Below, piece by piece: positions 1 to 12,733 of a stretch of 64,000 bases of DNA (the first letter of the stretch is position 1; every line of letters begins with the position of its first letter). A program made the translations under genes and the position numbers. The notes below the pieces were generated by a model. The model was given only the letters and a program-made list of their open reading frames with translations. It had not been told where the DNA came from and ran no database searches. This DNA comes from Rutidosis leptorrhynchoides (Eukaryota > Streptophyta > Magnoliopsida > Asterales > Asteraceae), in contig NC_092335.1 of NCBI RefSeq assembly GCF_046630445.1, forward strand, positions 34,312,501 through 34,376,500. The letters are read 5' to 3'.

Positions 1-1480
<1,480 letters not shown>

Positions 1481-2096
1481 AAAATTGTGGTGCTTTTTAA
1501 ACTACACTACATGTCTACTACTATTGTTTGGGTTTTTATTTTAAATTGCTGTTTGTTTTAGAGGTCTGAGTTGTTTGAGTTCACAAAAATACGTTCTACT
1601 GCAATTAATAAATTTTGTTGTACCTTGTTACATCTTTTTTGACACTCTCCCTTAAAACTTCCCGCAACGGAACTGTATACAATACAGTCAAGTGAATTTT
1701 CAATTCACAAAATAATTTGATTTCAAAATAATTTGTTAAAAAATAAAATGAATTGGTTACAAAGTGACATTCTCTTTTACCAACATTTACCATCATTTTT
1801 TAAATAAAGATATCATATTATACAATTATTATATTATTATAAATTATAATTACAATTACAATTACAATATGATCGATATGATAATAGTATTTATTTATAA
1901 AAACGATGAGTTTTAATATGTTCGTAAGTTGAAAAAGGTAAGAACTAAAACTAATAAAACTAATGAGTGTTTTAAACGAGTTAAACTTACTTTTCTTGTT
2001 TCATGTGAGAAGCATGACTAAGTCACTAAGAAATGTCAGAAGGAAAGTTAGAAACATGAAAATATCACAAGCACAAAGGGTGTTAACCAGCCTCAA
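1481..2096. other. Non-coding spacer between ADK pseudogene and Cassandra
   Basis: AT-rich with no supported gene. The first ~100 bases still align with sequence downstream of ADK copy 2 (around 31305-31450). The rest, from about 1690, is the inverted counterpart of sequence near 31.75-32.1 kb, listed separately. Confidence 0.6.
1690..2090 (-). repeat. Dispersed repeat, inverted relative to 31745-32110
   Basis: The reverse complement of this stretch (for example GTGATATTTTCATGTTTCTAA and ACACTCATTAGTTTTA) matches the + strand near 31745-32110 with small indels. The same sequence therefore lies downstream of both ADK pseudogenes, but in opposite orientation. It could be a non-autonomous transposon or a rearranged part of the duplicated block. 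I found no clear terminal repeats. Confidence 0.6.
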
Positions 2097-2724
2097 TGTA
2101 ACACTCTAGGCAAATCCCACATCGCCCACGAACATGAGTGATCATGGGATTATAAGGTAATACTCACGCTTAAATGACACAACGCGTTTTGGGATCACAG
2201 GCTGAGTAGAAGTGCGAGTACGTTGTGGTTAAGCGTGCTCGGGCGAGAGCACTACCAGGATGGGTGACCTCCTGGGAAAGTGCTTCTCGTGTGTGGTCGC
2301 CAAGAAAAAGCCGTGCGCCTGCGGGCAAAGCGGACAATATTGTGGTCATGTTAAGCTGGGGTGTTACAGAATGGTATCAGAGCCACTCATGTGCCGTTGG
2401 GGATGGTGGGGCAAACCTCATCGAGGACGATGAGTCCCTAAGGGGGGGTGAATGTAACACCCTAGGCAAATCCCACATCGCCCACGAACATGAGTGATCA
2501 TGGGATTATAAGGTAATACTCACGCTTAAATGACACAACGCGTTTTGGGATCACAGGCTGAGTAGAAGTGCGAGTACGTTGTGGTTAAGCGTGCTCGGGC
2601 GAGAGCACTACCAGGATGGGTGACCTCCTGGGAAAGTGCTTCTCGTGTGTGGTCGCCAAGAAAAAGCCGTGCGCCTGCGGGCAAAGCGGACAATATTGTG
2701 GTCATGTTAAGCTGGGGTGTTACA
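2097..2724 (+). mobile_element. Cassandra-type TRIM retrotransposon with 5S-derived LTRs
   Basis: Two LTRs of 272 bp (2097-2368 and 2453-2724) begin TGTAACAC and end GTGTTACA. Between them are only 84 bp: a primer-binding site TGGTATCAGAGC at 2372-2383 and a purine tract AAGGGGGGGTGAA just before the second LTR. Each LTR contains the 3' part of 5S rRNA (near 2228-2290 and 2584-2646), the hallmark of Cassandra. By eye the LTRs differ at one position, so the insertion is very young, or the LTRs were recently homogenised. It has no coding capacity, which is normal for the family; mobility depends on other elements. I do not see a 5-bp target duplication (CTCAA against GAAAT), so one flank may be rearranged. 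Confidence 0.93.
2228..2290 (+). other. 5S rRNA-derived promoter segment in Cassandra LTR (repeated at 2584-2646)
   Basis: GTTAAGCGTGCTCGGGCGAG matches the 5S box A region, and GGATGGGTGACCTCCTGGG matches box C, with the intermediate element between them. In 5S genes these are the RNA polymerase III internal control elements. The first half of 5S rRNA is not recognisable, so this is an LTR component rather than a 5S gene. Confidence 0.85.
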
Positions 2725-2929
2725 GAAATTTAACCAGCTTAGCCGTAGAGGGGGTTCTCACAGTGTTACCTGTGACGAAGCATTGGCTCTTACTCCTCGC
2801 GGTCCGATTATGGTTGGCTTTGTCGAGAGGCATGGCTGTAAAATTAGTGTCTCTGAGGTACGCTCAGTGGTCACCAGGCGGTTAGCTGGGAAGGCACTGA
2901 GTGGGATGCGTCCCCACTGTTACTACATG

Positions 2930-2941
2930 TGGTATCAGAGC
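2930..2941 (+). other. Primer-binding site of the Gypsy element (initiator Met-tRNA type)
   Basis: TGGTATCAGAGC lies two bases after an LTR end in ...CTACA. It is complementary to the 3' end of plant initiator tRNA-Met, as is usual for Tekay-like elements. Confidence 0.8.
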
Positions 2942-3115
2942 GGTGGTCTTAGCGAACCAGGTTTGCATTAGTGTGTCTAACTGATAAGTCGTTAGGATAC
3001 ATTAGTAAGTCTGGACTTTGACCGGGTCTGATTTAAAAACCATTGCTTATCATTGTTGGTTAAAATTTATATGTAAATATTATGTAGTACTAATGGGTTA
3101 GTTGTTATGTGATAG

Positions 3116-3568
3116 ATGTCGGGCTCAAAACTTGTTATCACATTCAGCGACTCCGAACCAGAATCTTCAGATGGTGTTCCAGTCATTAACCTATCCGATG
3201 ACGAAAATAATATCTTTGGGGAAGACTCACAAATTTCGGATGAACCGACTATAGAGAACCCGGAAAGTGAACCCGAGGAGGAAAGTGAACCCGAGGAGGA
3301 AAGTGAACCCGAGGAAGAAATACAGGAAATTACAAAAGAAGAGTTCGAACTAGGAAAGAAACGAAAGGCTAATGAATTAGAAAATTCAAATCCTGAGTTT
3401 AATAAGGATGATGTGGCACCAACTCCACTAGACACTACCACCCCTATTCCCGCTATTCCTATTCGTTCTATCCCGGCATCCAGTTCTTCAGTCCCACAGC
3501 CAAAATATAGGCAGACAGCCAGGATAAGCGTTAAGCGATTCTTTGAACCTAAACGTCCTAGAAAATAG
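3116..3568 (+). mobile_element. Acidic leader ORF of the Gypsy element (150 aa)
   Basis: An open frame from ATG between the PBS and gag, separate from gag-pol. The protein is rich in Glu, Ser and Pro, with a threefold ESEPEE repeat in the middle, and has a basic C-terminus (VKRFFEPKRPRK). I recognise no domain. Extra ORFs upstream of gag occur in some plant Gypsy lineages and their role is unknown. The basic tail could bind nucleic acid or act in nuclear import; that is a guess. Confidence 0.55.
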
Positions 3569-3936
3569 ACCAAACGATGCGCTGCCGTATTAAACCATGG
3601 GATCATATAATGTTTTGTATAATATTATTAGTGTGGTTTGCTTAATGTTCGATGTAAGATAAGCATATGTAAAATAGTGAAGTGTGAAATGCAATAATTT
3701 TCCATGGTTAAGTATTATTTAGATGGTAGTAATTGATTCTGTACTAAGCTATTAAGTATGGACATTAACGGGTAGGTACTACCCTAGATATAATTATAAA
3801 ACGCTAATAAGAAGAAAAGGCTTTTATAATAATACCTGGTTCATATTATTAATAAGCTATAATGTACTGTAAATATACACTACATCTATAATATTCCATG
3901 TGAATAATTATTTTCTTTTCATTCTTATAGAAGAAT

Positions 3937-6273
3937 ATGGCGCGATTGAACCGAATGACGGAACAAGAAATCCAGGAACTCATCAATCAGCGAGTGAACG
4001 ACAGAATGTTATGGGTCGAGGCTGCAAGAGGTGCTGCAGTTAACCCAAATCCTCGTGTGGGGTGCACTTACAAAACTTTTCAAGCTTGCAAGCCCTCATC
4101 ATTCAGTGGAACAGAAGGACCGATCGGTTTAACCCGGTGGATAGAAAAGATGGAAACTGTGTTCAAAATCAGTGGTTGTGTTGAAAAGGACATGACCAAA
4201 TACGCATCGTGCACTTTACAAGATAGTGCACTCACGTGGTGGAAAAATTATGTGAAGGCTGTAGGAGGAGATGTAGCTTATGATACTCCGTGGGAAGAAT
4301 TCAAAACAATGTTAATCAATGAATATTGTCCAAGGAACGAGGTTAGGAAGTTGGAAGATGAGTTACGAAGTCTGAAGGTTATTGGTACTGAAATCACCAA
4401 CTACAATCAGCGATTCATGGAATTAGTTTTGCTATGTCCTGAATTGGTTCCAACCGAAGAACGGAAGATTGAAATGTACAAAGATGGTTTGCCCAAAAAG
4501 GTCAAGGCAAATGTTACAGCATCGAAACCTAAGACAATTCATGAAGCTATAACCATGGCAAACGAGCTAATGGATCAGGTCATCATGGATAAGAAAGTAT
4601 CCAATACTGATGTGAAGGTATCAGGTAACAAAAGAAAGTGGAATGGAAATTATGATCGAGGTAACCAACAACAATCTTTTAAGAAACAAGAAAACACGCA
4701 AGGTACGGGTAGTGGTTTAAGCTTTGGTTATAAAGGACAAAATCCTTTATGCAACCGATGCCACAAACATCACTCTGGTTACTGTAATGTGGTATGCAAC
4801 AAATGTAATCGAAAGGGTCATCTTGCTGAAGATTGTAGGGCTCTCGTTACAAATACAAATGGTACCAAGACTCCTGCCACCAATGCAAATAGAACTGCTT
4901 TGGCTACCATTACTTGTTTTGGGTGTGGAAAACAAGGTCACTATAAGAGCCAGTGCCCGAATCCAGAGAAGAATATCGGACCTGCACGTGGAAGAGCATT
5001 TGTTATTAATGCTAAAGAGACATGTGAAGACCCGGAGCTTGTTACGGGTACGTTTACCATTAATAACTTATCCGCATCTATTATATTTGATACTGGTGCT
5101 GATAGAAGTTACGTGTGTAGAGACTTTCACGCTAAATTGAATTGTTCATCATTACCTCTCGATGCTAAGTACATGATTGAGTTAGCTAATGGTAAACTAA
5201 TTAAAGCCGATAAAATTTGCCGTGATTGTAAAATAAATTTAGCCGGAGAAACGTTTAAAATTGACTTGATACCCGTAGAATTAGGAAGTTTTGATGTAAT
5301 AGTCGGCATGGACTGGATGTCCAAAATAGGAGCTGAAGTTTTGTGCGCCAAGAAGGCAATTCGCATTCCTCGTAAGGATAAAACGCCAGTAATGATTTAT
5401 GGAGAGAAGGGTAACTCAAAGCTAAAACTCATTAGTTATTTGAAAGCTCAAAAGTGCTTGAAGAAAGGGTTCTATGCTATCTTAGCACATGTTAATAAAG
5501 TCGAAACAAAGGAAAAAGTGAAGAGCATCAATGACGTGCCTGTGGCAAGAGATTTTCCTGAAGTCTTTCCGGAAAAGTTGCCGGGATTACCTCCATTTAG
5601 ATCTGTAGAATTTCAAATAGATTTAGTACCAGGAGCTGCACCAGTGGCTCGTGCTCCATATAGACTTGCACCGTCCGAGTTAAAAGAACTTCAGAGTCAG
5701 TTAAAAGAATTAATGGATCATGGATTCATACGACCAAGTACTTCACCGTGGGGAGCTCCGATTCTATTTGTTAAAAAGAAAGATGGATCTTTTAGGATGT
5801 GTATAGATTATCGTGAATTAAATAAGTTAACTATCAAGAATCGGTATCCACTACCGAGAATTGACGACTTATTTGATCAACTCCAAGGATCATGTGTGTA
5901 CTCAAAAATTGACTTAAGGTCGGGCTATCATCAATTACGTGTCAAAGAAGAGGACATTCCGAAAACTGCTTTTCGGACACGTTATGGTCATTACGAATTT
6001 TTGGTCATGCCGTTTGGGTTGACAAATGCGCCAGCTGTATTCATGGACCTCATGAATCGAGTTTGTAGTCCATGTTTAGATAAGTTTGTTATCGTTTTCA
6101 TTGATGATATTCTTATCTATTCCAAGAGTGAGCAAGAGCATGAGCAGCATTTAAGGTTGATATTAGAGTTGTTGAGAAAAGAACAGCTATATGCTAAATT
6201 TTCTAAATGTGCTTTCTGGTTGAAAGAAGTGCAATTTCTTGGCCACGTTGTTTGTACGCAACACGTCATTTGA
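3937..6273 (+). mobile_element. gag-protease-RT segment of the Gypsy element
   Basis: A 778-residue open frame. In order: retrotransposon gag domain (roughly residues 50-210, with [22 protein letters not shown] and LTWWKNYV), a basic linker, CCHC zinc knuckles including [14 protein letters not shown] and [14 protein letters not shown], an aspartic protease with [10 protein letters not shown], and reverse transcriptase with the catalytic FIDDIL. Polyprotein arrangement gag-PR-RT is normal for Ty3/Gypsy. Listed as a fossil part of a broken element, not a host gene. Confidence 0.9.
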
Positions 6274-7416
6274 CAACACCGGTACTTTATGTACGCAACA
6301 CGTCATTTGACAACACCGGTACCGTGGGTCAAGATTAATCTCGACCAATACATATACGTTGGGGGTTTTATTTATTTCGTTGGGGGTTTATTAAACATCT
6401 AAATATGAACCATTAAAATTGAATTACTAACAACGAACTGCTAACTACGGACTAAGGAATTATAAAAAGTATTAAAAGTATAACAAGAATATATATGTGA
6501 CGTTGTTTAAAAAGAAAAGGTATTGATATATTATATATGGATAGGTTCGTGATATCAACCGGGAGACAAGTCAAAATATATATATCTTCAAGACGAAAGT
6601 GAGTATATAGTCCCACTTTTAAACTCTAAATATTTCGGGATGAGAATACATGTATTTTATGTTTTACGTTATGGACACAAGTAACTGAAAAATATATTCT
6701 ACGTTGAGTTGTACCACTGGCATACTTCCCTGTAACTTGGTAACTAATATTTACAGCGGTATTGTAAACGCGAATCCTGTTGATAGATCTATCGGGCTTG
6801 ACAACCCCAACCGGACTGGACGACCAGTATTCAACGGTTGCACAGTACTTCGTTTCGTGACTACACTTGGTACAGTGTAGTAAGATTTCATATTAAAGGG
6901 AATATGCGACGTGATTAATTGTTAAGTATGGTTACCAAGTGCTCAACCACTTAGAATATTTTTATTAAACTGTTTATATACGAAATCTTGTGGTCTATAT
7001 ATATATATTGCTGCCGGCACTAAACCTATATCTCACCAACTTTATGTTGACGTTTTAAACATGTTTATTCTCAGGTGATAATTAGAAGTTTCCGCTGCAT
7101 TATGTTGAATTTGAGCAGGATCTTGCGTACGCATATTTGTGTCAAAAATAAGACTGCATATCCAAGAACTTGTGCTGTAAAATATGCTAGAAATCGTGTT
7201 GTTATCATCATTTGTAAAGTTTGTAAGTCGAAGATTATCGCTAAACGATAATCATCTTTATTTCGTCCAAAGCTTGTATCAAAAATAAGAATCATGGTTT
7301 GTAATGTATAATATATGCAGTTTTTCTTTTAAAAATGTAGCATATAGAGGTCAATACCTCGCAATGAAATCATACGTTATCTAACACGTTCTTACGGTTA
7401 AGGACGGGTTATGACA
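6250..7416 (+). repeat. Gypsy LTR-type sequence
   Basis: Contains blocks shared with the solo LTR at 10985-14502, in opposite orientation: ATAGATCTATCGGG, CATGTTTATTCTCAGGTGA, AATCTTGTGGTCTA, GAGGTCAATACCTCGC, with an end in ...GACGGGTTATGACA. It belongs to the same superfamily of long Gypsy LTRs but is a different subfamily. It looks incomplete. Confidence 0.65.
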
Positions 7417-7980
7417 TGTAAGTACATCAAGTTAGGACACGAGAGTGCTAGTGAATGACCATTCCAATCAACTCCATATTCGAATTCAATATAGAAGAGG
7501 GAGTGAAGGTTTAGTTTAGTTTCTTTCATTTCCTAGTATAGAACAAATATATTTGAATGTTTTTTTTGTTTTTTTTTTGCCGAAAAAACGAAAACTCATA
7601 TAGAATCGATTACGTTTTCCAAAAGAAAACACCATCAACAGAGAATACAAATGACTGGGAGAAAACGAGAAGGCTCGCGCCTAAAAAGTAACCAACTAGA
7701 CAAAAAAAACATCTATAAGCGGGCCTTCTTAAATTAAGGTGAGTATGTACTCCACAAAGTATGGTTAGCCAGTGAAGTTTGAAAATTTATTAAGTACGAC
7801 TTAAAACCTTTAAGTCGTGATGTTATAACAACACCATGGTAGGTACTACACCAAAAAGAGTTATTATTTTCTTGTCAAATTAACCTAATTATCCTCAAAA
7901 TCATTTTATTAAACTTCACTTATATCTAATCCACTGTAAATTTACTACATCCAAATGTCACTCGTGACACCACTTTTGAC
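7417..7980. other. Non-coding spacer
   Basis: No gene recognised. A T-rich stretch at 7558-7580 followed by GCCGAAAAAACG could be the reversed 3' tail of a LINE, but there is too little sequence to assign it. Confidence 0.4.
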
Positions 7981-8121
7981 TAGGGGTGTAAACGAGCCGA
8001 GCCGAGCCCGAGCTTGGTGTTCGAGCTCGGCTCGATTAGTTTTTACAAAGCTCGAGCTCGAGCTCGGTTCGAGCCTAGATTTTTAGCTCGAGCTCGGCTC
8101 GTGATATATGTAGAAAGCTCG
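7981..8121 (+). mobile_element. DNA-transposon (hAT-like MITE) fragment, cut by LTR insertion
   Basis: Starts TAGGGGTGTAAACGAGCCGAG and continues with repeated AGCTCGAGCTCGG motifs. Elements with a TAGGGGTGTAAACGAGC terminus are common in plant genomes and usually assigned to hAT-like non-autonomous families. Only one end is present: it stops at GCTCG, where the LTR of the next element begins, so the retrotransposon probably inserted here. I did not find the missing half in this window. Confidence 0.55.
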
Positions 8122-10404
8122 TGTAAGACCCTGGATTCTGATTCTGCCCAGTCGCGCGCCGCGCGGGGTCATGGCGCGCCGCGCAAATGGTCGCTGGCAG
8201 ACTCCTTTGTTATTTTAGAGTTTTAAAAAGGGCATTTCGGTCTTTTCGCGTTTGAGCCAGATTTGTGGACTTAACCTCATCCACCCATTTCATTTATTCA
8301 TTTTCTTTTCCTTTTCTTTTCATATTTCTCTCAAGAACTCAAACACCCATTTGATTCAAAGGAATTTTTGGAAAGGAAGAAGCGGGTATTGATCTTTGGC
8401 GTAGTAGACAAGTTTGTTCTCCTCGTTCTTAGCTACACGGTGATACTAGTGGTAAGCTCTAACTCCGAATTTCGTTTTTGTATTCATCATTCAAATTTGG
8501 GGCTTTTGATTGTATGATTCATAGATGGAACTCATTTAGTTGTTAATTGAAGATTAACACCAAGATTCGGGTTTATAAGTGTTAAAGGCGGGTTTTGGGT
8601 TGGTTAATGATTTAACCATGTTTAAGACTTGAGAATGGTGTATAATCACTAGTATTAGTGATTATTGATGATTTGGAGACCTTTAGGGTTCTTGTGGTTG
8701 ACTAATTTTGACAAGAGTCAAAATTAGGGTTTGTTGATGATTATGACCCGAATGTCGATTCGATGAGGTTTATAAACTTAAAATGGATTAAGTTGAAGTA
8801 TAAAATCGAGTTAACTATGTTTTGGTGTCAAAACTTGTAATTGGTGAGATTTTGACTTTATGGGTCAAAATTAGGGTTTATGGACGATTTTGAGAACGAT
8901 AAGTGTTTAACACTTGTGTTTGGGTTTAATTGGCTTATTAGGACCATTTTCACTTGCGTTAGTGAATGTTGGTTAGTTTGGGCACGGTTTGCGCTTGAAA
9001 GTGCATTTGGGTCTAAATTGCACTAAGTGTTGTTTTGGGTTGGTTTGTAAATCCACTCTAAGTGTGTTGTTATACTTGTGATAATGGAATAGGTACTTTC
9101 CATTGACGGGTTGCGGATTATTCGGTAGCATTCATCAAGGCGACAAGGTGAGTGTTAATATCCTATGTGCATATGTATGTGTAGGATGGGTGCGGGTCGG
9201 GTGAAGTGGTTCTCGGTTATAGAGCTCACTTCACATATAGGTGGTTTTGATGGACTTGTGTATAGGTCCAATTGGCACGGTTGTGCGTTTTGGTTGACCT
9301 CCTTTTGGCGAGGTGTACACTTGTGGGTGCGTTATCACATGTATTGTGATGTGGTTTTGGCTAACCCCGATGTGGTGGATTTTATAATCCCGTGACCGTG
9401 GGTTTTGGTATTGGAGAAGTGAATCGCGTGTAGTTCGGATTCATGATGACGCGTGTAGTTTGGTCATCTTGTTGAGGTAGTAATCTCGTGTGGTTTCGGA
9501 TTACTAAGGCTCGTGTAGTTCGGCCAACCTCGATGTTGTCTTTGAAGATGGTAATCTCGTGTGGTTTCGGATTACTAAGGCTCGTGTAGTTCGGCCAATC
9601 TTCATGGTGGAGTTTTGGTATTCGGTAATGGGTTAAAGGGTTAACCTTATTCGTTTATATATTGTTCTATGTATATTAATATATAGTTGTGTTGTAGCTA
9701 ACCCTCCGGGTGTAGCTTATTGGCGTTGTTCACATCGTCGTTGGTGAACTTATACTTTGTTGATATCTTTAGCTTGTTGCTTAGAGATTTTACGGTATGC
9801 TTAGTGTAGTTGCCTTATACATGGATGCTTCGGTATGCGGTATTTGATATTTGTGTGGCGTGTCCATTTTATACATATATATATGTATGTAGTATGTTAT
9901 CACTCACTAAGCGTTAGCTTACCCTCTCATTGTTTACCTTTTTATAGATTTGCATGGATGTGGTGTCTCGGGTAAGCGTGGGACTAGTGGATTTGCGTAG
10001 TTGCTTTAGAAGGCTTGCTTTTGGATTGATTAGGATTGGGTAGCGTATCCCCAGTCGCCATGCTCGGCTTTATTTTGTATTAAAAGTCTCGTGGTCGAAA
10101 ACTTGTATTTTGTACTTAAAGGGTAATTTGGGTCGATGTGGGCCCCGCTTCGTAAAACCCTTTTTATTAATGGAACGTGTTAGTTTTACATATATGAATG
10201 TGTTGTTAAAAGCGTTTTGCCTAAATACGTCGGAAAGTGGTCAAACATTTTCATGTTTTTAACTTTTTGGGACAGCAGTCTGTCCAGGCCCTTCTGCGCG
10301 CCGCGCGGGGTCTTGGCGCGCTGCGCCAATAGCTGTGCAACAGAATTTTTTTTTTTTGTGATATTTTAAGCGGGTTCGAATGTGGTTTGGTTTGGGTCAT
10401 TACA
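8122..10404 (+). repeat. 5' LTR of the gag-only element (2283 bp)
   Basis: Begins TGTAAGACCC and ends ATTACA. A GC-rich start with repeated GCGCGCCGCGC, then a T-rich body, and near 9405-9600 imperfect tandem units around CTCGTGTAGTTCGG and CTCGTGTGGTTTCGG. A short open frame at 9165-9395 recurs in the other LTR at 18810-19040 and is probably incidental. Confidence 0.9.
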
Positions 10405-10406
10405 AG

Positions 10407-10418
10407 TGGTATCAGAGC
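10407..10418 (+). other. Primer-binding site of the gag-only element
   Basis: TGGTATCAGAGC, two bases after the LTR end; initiator tRNA-Met type. The leader that follows (GGTCTAAGGGATTTAGGTGA) differs from that of the Tekay-like element. Confidence 0.85.
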
Positions 10419-10979
10419 ATGGTCTAAGGGATTTAGGTGACTTGAGATAGGTGCCTAGACTTAGACTTTTGTGTGTGCTTAATTTGTTACGGGACTTGTA
10501 GGATTACGGGTCGGAATGGGTTATAGTTAGTGCCTTGTTTGTAGGAGGACTAACGTGTATATTAATATGTGGATATTATTAATATGTGATTGCGTTGTGT
10601 TTTGTTTATGTTTGCGCTTGCATATATCATCGAGCGAGGCGGTCGTTGTACTAACGAGTTGATACGGCGTGTGTGCGTAATAAGGACTTGCAAACCTTAT
10701 TACGGGTGCAAATCGTGTCTAACGAGCGATGTACGACGAGTGTTTAGCAAGATGGACGGCGTGGTGTGTGTGGTTTATACGTTCGTGATCTAATTGCTTT
10801 GCATTCCTTAGAATGGTGGCGGGAAACGGGATCGAGACGAACGATTTGGAGTTTAACGCTAGAGTTGCGGCCGCCGTTGCGGAGCAAATGAGTGCGTTTC
10901 GAGAAGAAATGGATAGGAAGTATTTCGAACTTCAAAGTAGTGGTGAAATGGAGCATTGTCTTAAGAGCTTCATGAGGAC

Positions 10980-10984
10980 TAAAC
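10980..10984. repeat. Target-site duplication TAAAC (pair with 14503-14507)
   Basis: TAAAC directly precedes the solo LTR and is repeated directly after it. This fixes both insertion borders. Confidence 0.88.
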
Positions 10985-12662
10985 TGAAAGGACCCGTCCT
11001 AATCCATCCGGACAAAGTCCATATCGATTACAAACGATTCACAATAGTTGGTTACATCGCGAGGTACTTGACCTCTATATGATACATTTTATAAACATTG
11101 CATTCGTTTTTAAAAGACAAACTTGCTTTATATCGAAAACTGATGACATGCAAATCATTTCATAATATATTCAACTATAATTGACTAAATAATAATCTTG
11201 ATGAACCCGACGACTCGAATGCAACGTCTTTTGAAATATGTCATGAATGACTCCAAGTAATATCTTTTAAATGAGCAATCGCACAGCGGAAAACTTCTTT
11301 CTTACCTGAGAATAAACATGCTTTCAAGTGTCAACCAAAAGGTTGGTGAGTTCATTAGTTTAACATAAATAATCCTTTCATAATTTTAATAGACCACAAG
11401 ATTTTCATTTTCATTTCTCATAAACATACGTCCCATGCATAGAGACAAAAATATCATTCATATGGATTGAACACCTGGTAACCGACATTCACAATTACAT
11501 ATAAGAATATCCCCATCATTCCGGGATCCTCCTTCGGACATGATATAAATTTCGAAGTACTAAAGCATCCGGTACTTTGGATGGGGCTTGTTGGGCCCGA
11601 TAGATCTATCTTTAGAGTTCGCGTCAATTAGGGTTTCTGTTCCCTAATTCTTAGATTACCAGACTATAGAGGGGCATATTCGATTTCGATCATTCAACCA
11701 TATAATGTAGTTTTGATTTACTCGTGTCTATTTCGTAAAACAGTTATAAAAGCAGTGCATGTATTCTCAGTCCCAAAAATGTAAAGAGTAAAAGGGAATC
11801 AAATAAACTCACCTAATGTATTTTGTAGTAAAAATACATATGACAAAATTGAACCATGCAGGGTTGGCCTCGGATTCACGAACCTATACCATTTGTGTAT
11901 TCATTAATACATATATAATTATAATCGAACATATATATTATTATTAGTGAATTAATTGTTATTTTAACTATGTTCTTCATTTATAATCTAATTAATTACA
12001 TTTAGTAATATTTATTACAAAAATAATAATATAGTTATGTTATACGTAGTAAATATAGAGTTATATAACTAATAGTTGTTTTGAAAAAAATAGTGTTGTT
12101 ATTAATAAAAAAAAATTGTTTCATCCTAATATAATAATAATCATAGTTATAAAATAATTATTTTTATCAAAGTAATACTTTTAATAGTAATGTATACTAA
12201 TAATAATAATAACTATAAAAATAATGATTTTATTAACAATAATAATAATACTACTATTTTTACTAATAACTATAATGATAATAATGTTAATAATACGATT
12301 AGCGATAACAATTTTAATCATAGTATTTATGTGCTCATGTTAATACATATATTAGTTGTTATAACAAAAATAATAATAACCATGATAATAATAACAATAT
12401 ACTTATTCATAACTATCTTCATAATAATAATAATAATGATAACTAATAATACATATAACTATGTTAACAATACTTAGCTATAATACATTTAATAATTATA
12501 ATACTAATAGTATTAATAATATCTAATAATAATAAAAATAATAATATTCACAACATTAATAATGATAATATTAATAACAATAATGAAAATGAAAATGATA
12601 ATAATAATAATAATAATAAAAATTCTTGGTATTTAAATCTACCTTTGAAGCCTTAAAAAAAA

Positions 12663-12733
12663 TGGTTGCACACAGCAAGGATTGAACCCGAGACCTCTCG
12701 TTACCCCAACACCCTTCCTAACCATCGATCTGT
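12663..12733 (-). other. tRNA-like Pol III promoter segment inside the solo LTR
   Basis: Minus strand reads ...ATGGTTAGGAAGGGTG...TCGGGTTCAATCCTTGCTG. GGTTCAATCC fits a tRNA/SINE B box (RGTTCRANNC) and TGGTTAGGAAGG loosely fits an A box about 30 bases upstream. It does not fold as a convincing tRNA by eye. It is probably a captured SINE head or a tRNA relic within the LTR family. Confidence 0.4.

Larger units (their letters stand above)
2725..7416 (+). mobile_element. Ty3/Gypsy (chromovirus, Tekay-like) retrotransposon, broken
   Basis: Order seen: end of a 5' LTR-like segment (to about 2927), PBS TGGTATCAGAGC at 2930-2941, an acidic leader ORF at 3116-3568, gag with protease and reverse transcriptase at 3937-6273, then LTR-type sequence to 7416. 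RNase H, integrase and chromodomain are not seen. The RT sequence ([32 protein letters not shown]) is typical of plant Tekay/Del chromoviruses. The element is incomplete. The two flanking LTR segments do not obviously match each other, so more than one insertion may be represented. Gag-pol has a long open frame, so it does not look ancient. Confidence 0.85.

Noticed and set aside
2228-2646. 5S rRNA gene candidates
   Set aside because: Only the 3' half of 5S is recognisable and it occurs identically in two LTRs with PBS and purine tract between them, so it is Cassandra LTR sequence.
9165-9395. 76-aa open frame (and its copy at 18810-19040)
   Set aside because: It lies inside both LTRs of one element, has no recognisable domain and differs between copies as freely as the non-coding flank.
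12190-12477. 95-aa open frame rich in Asn and Ile
   Set aside because: It is the translation of AAT/ATA simple repeats within the solo LTR.
12663-12733. Genuine tRNA gene
   Set aside because: Box motifs are present but the acceptor stem and anticodon arm do not pair convincingly by eye, and it lies inside an LTR.
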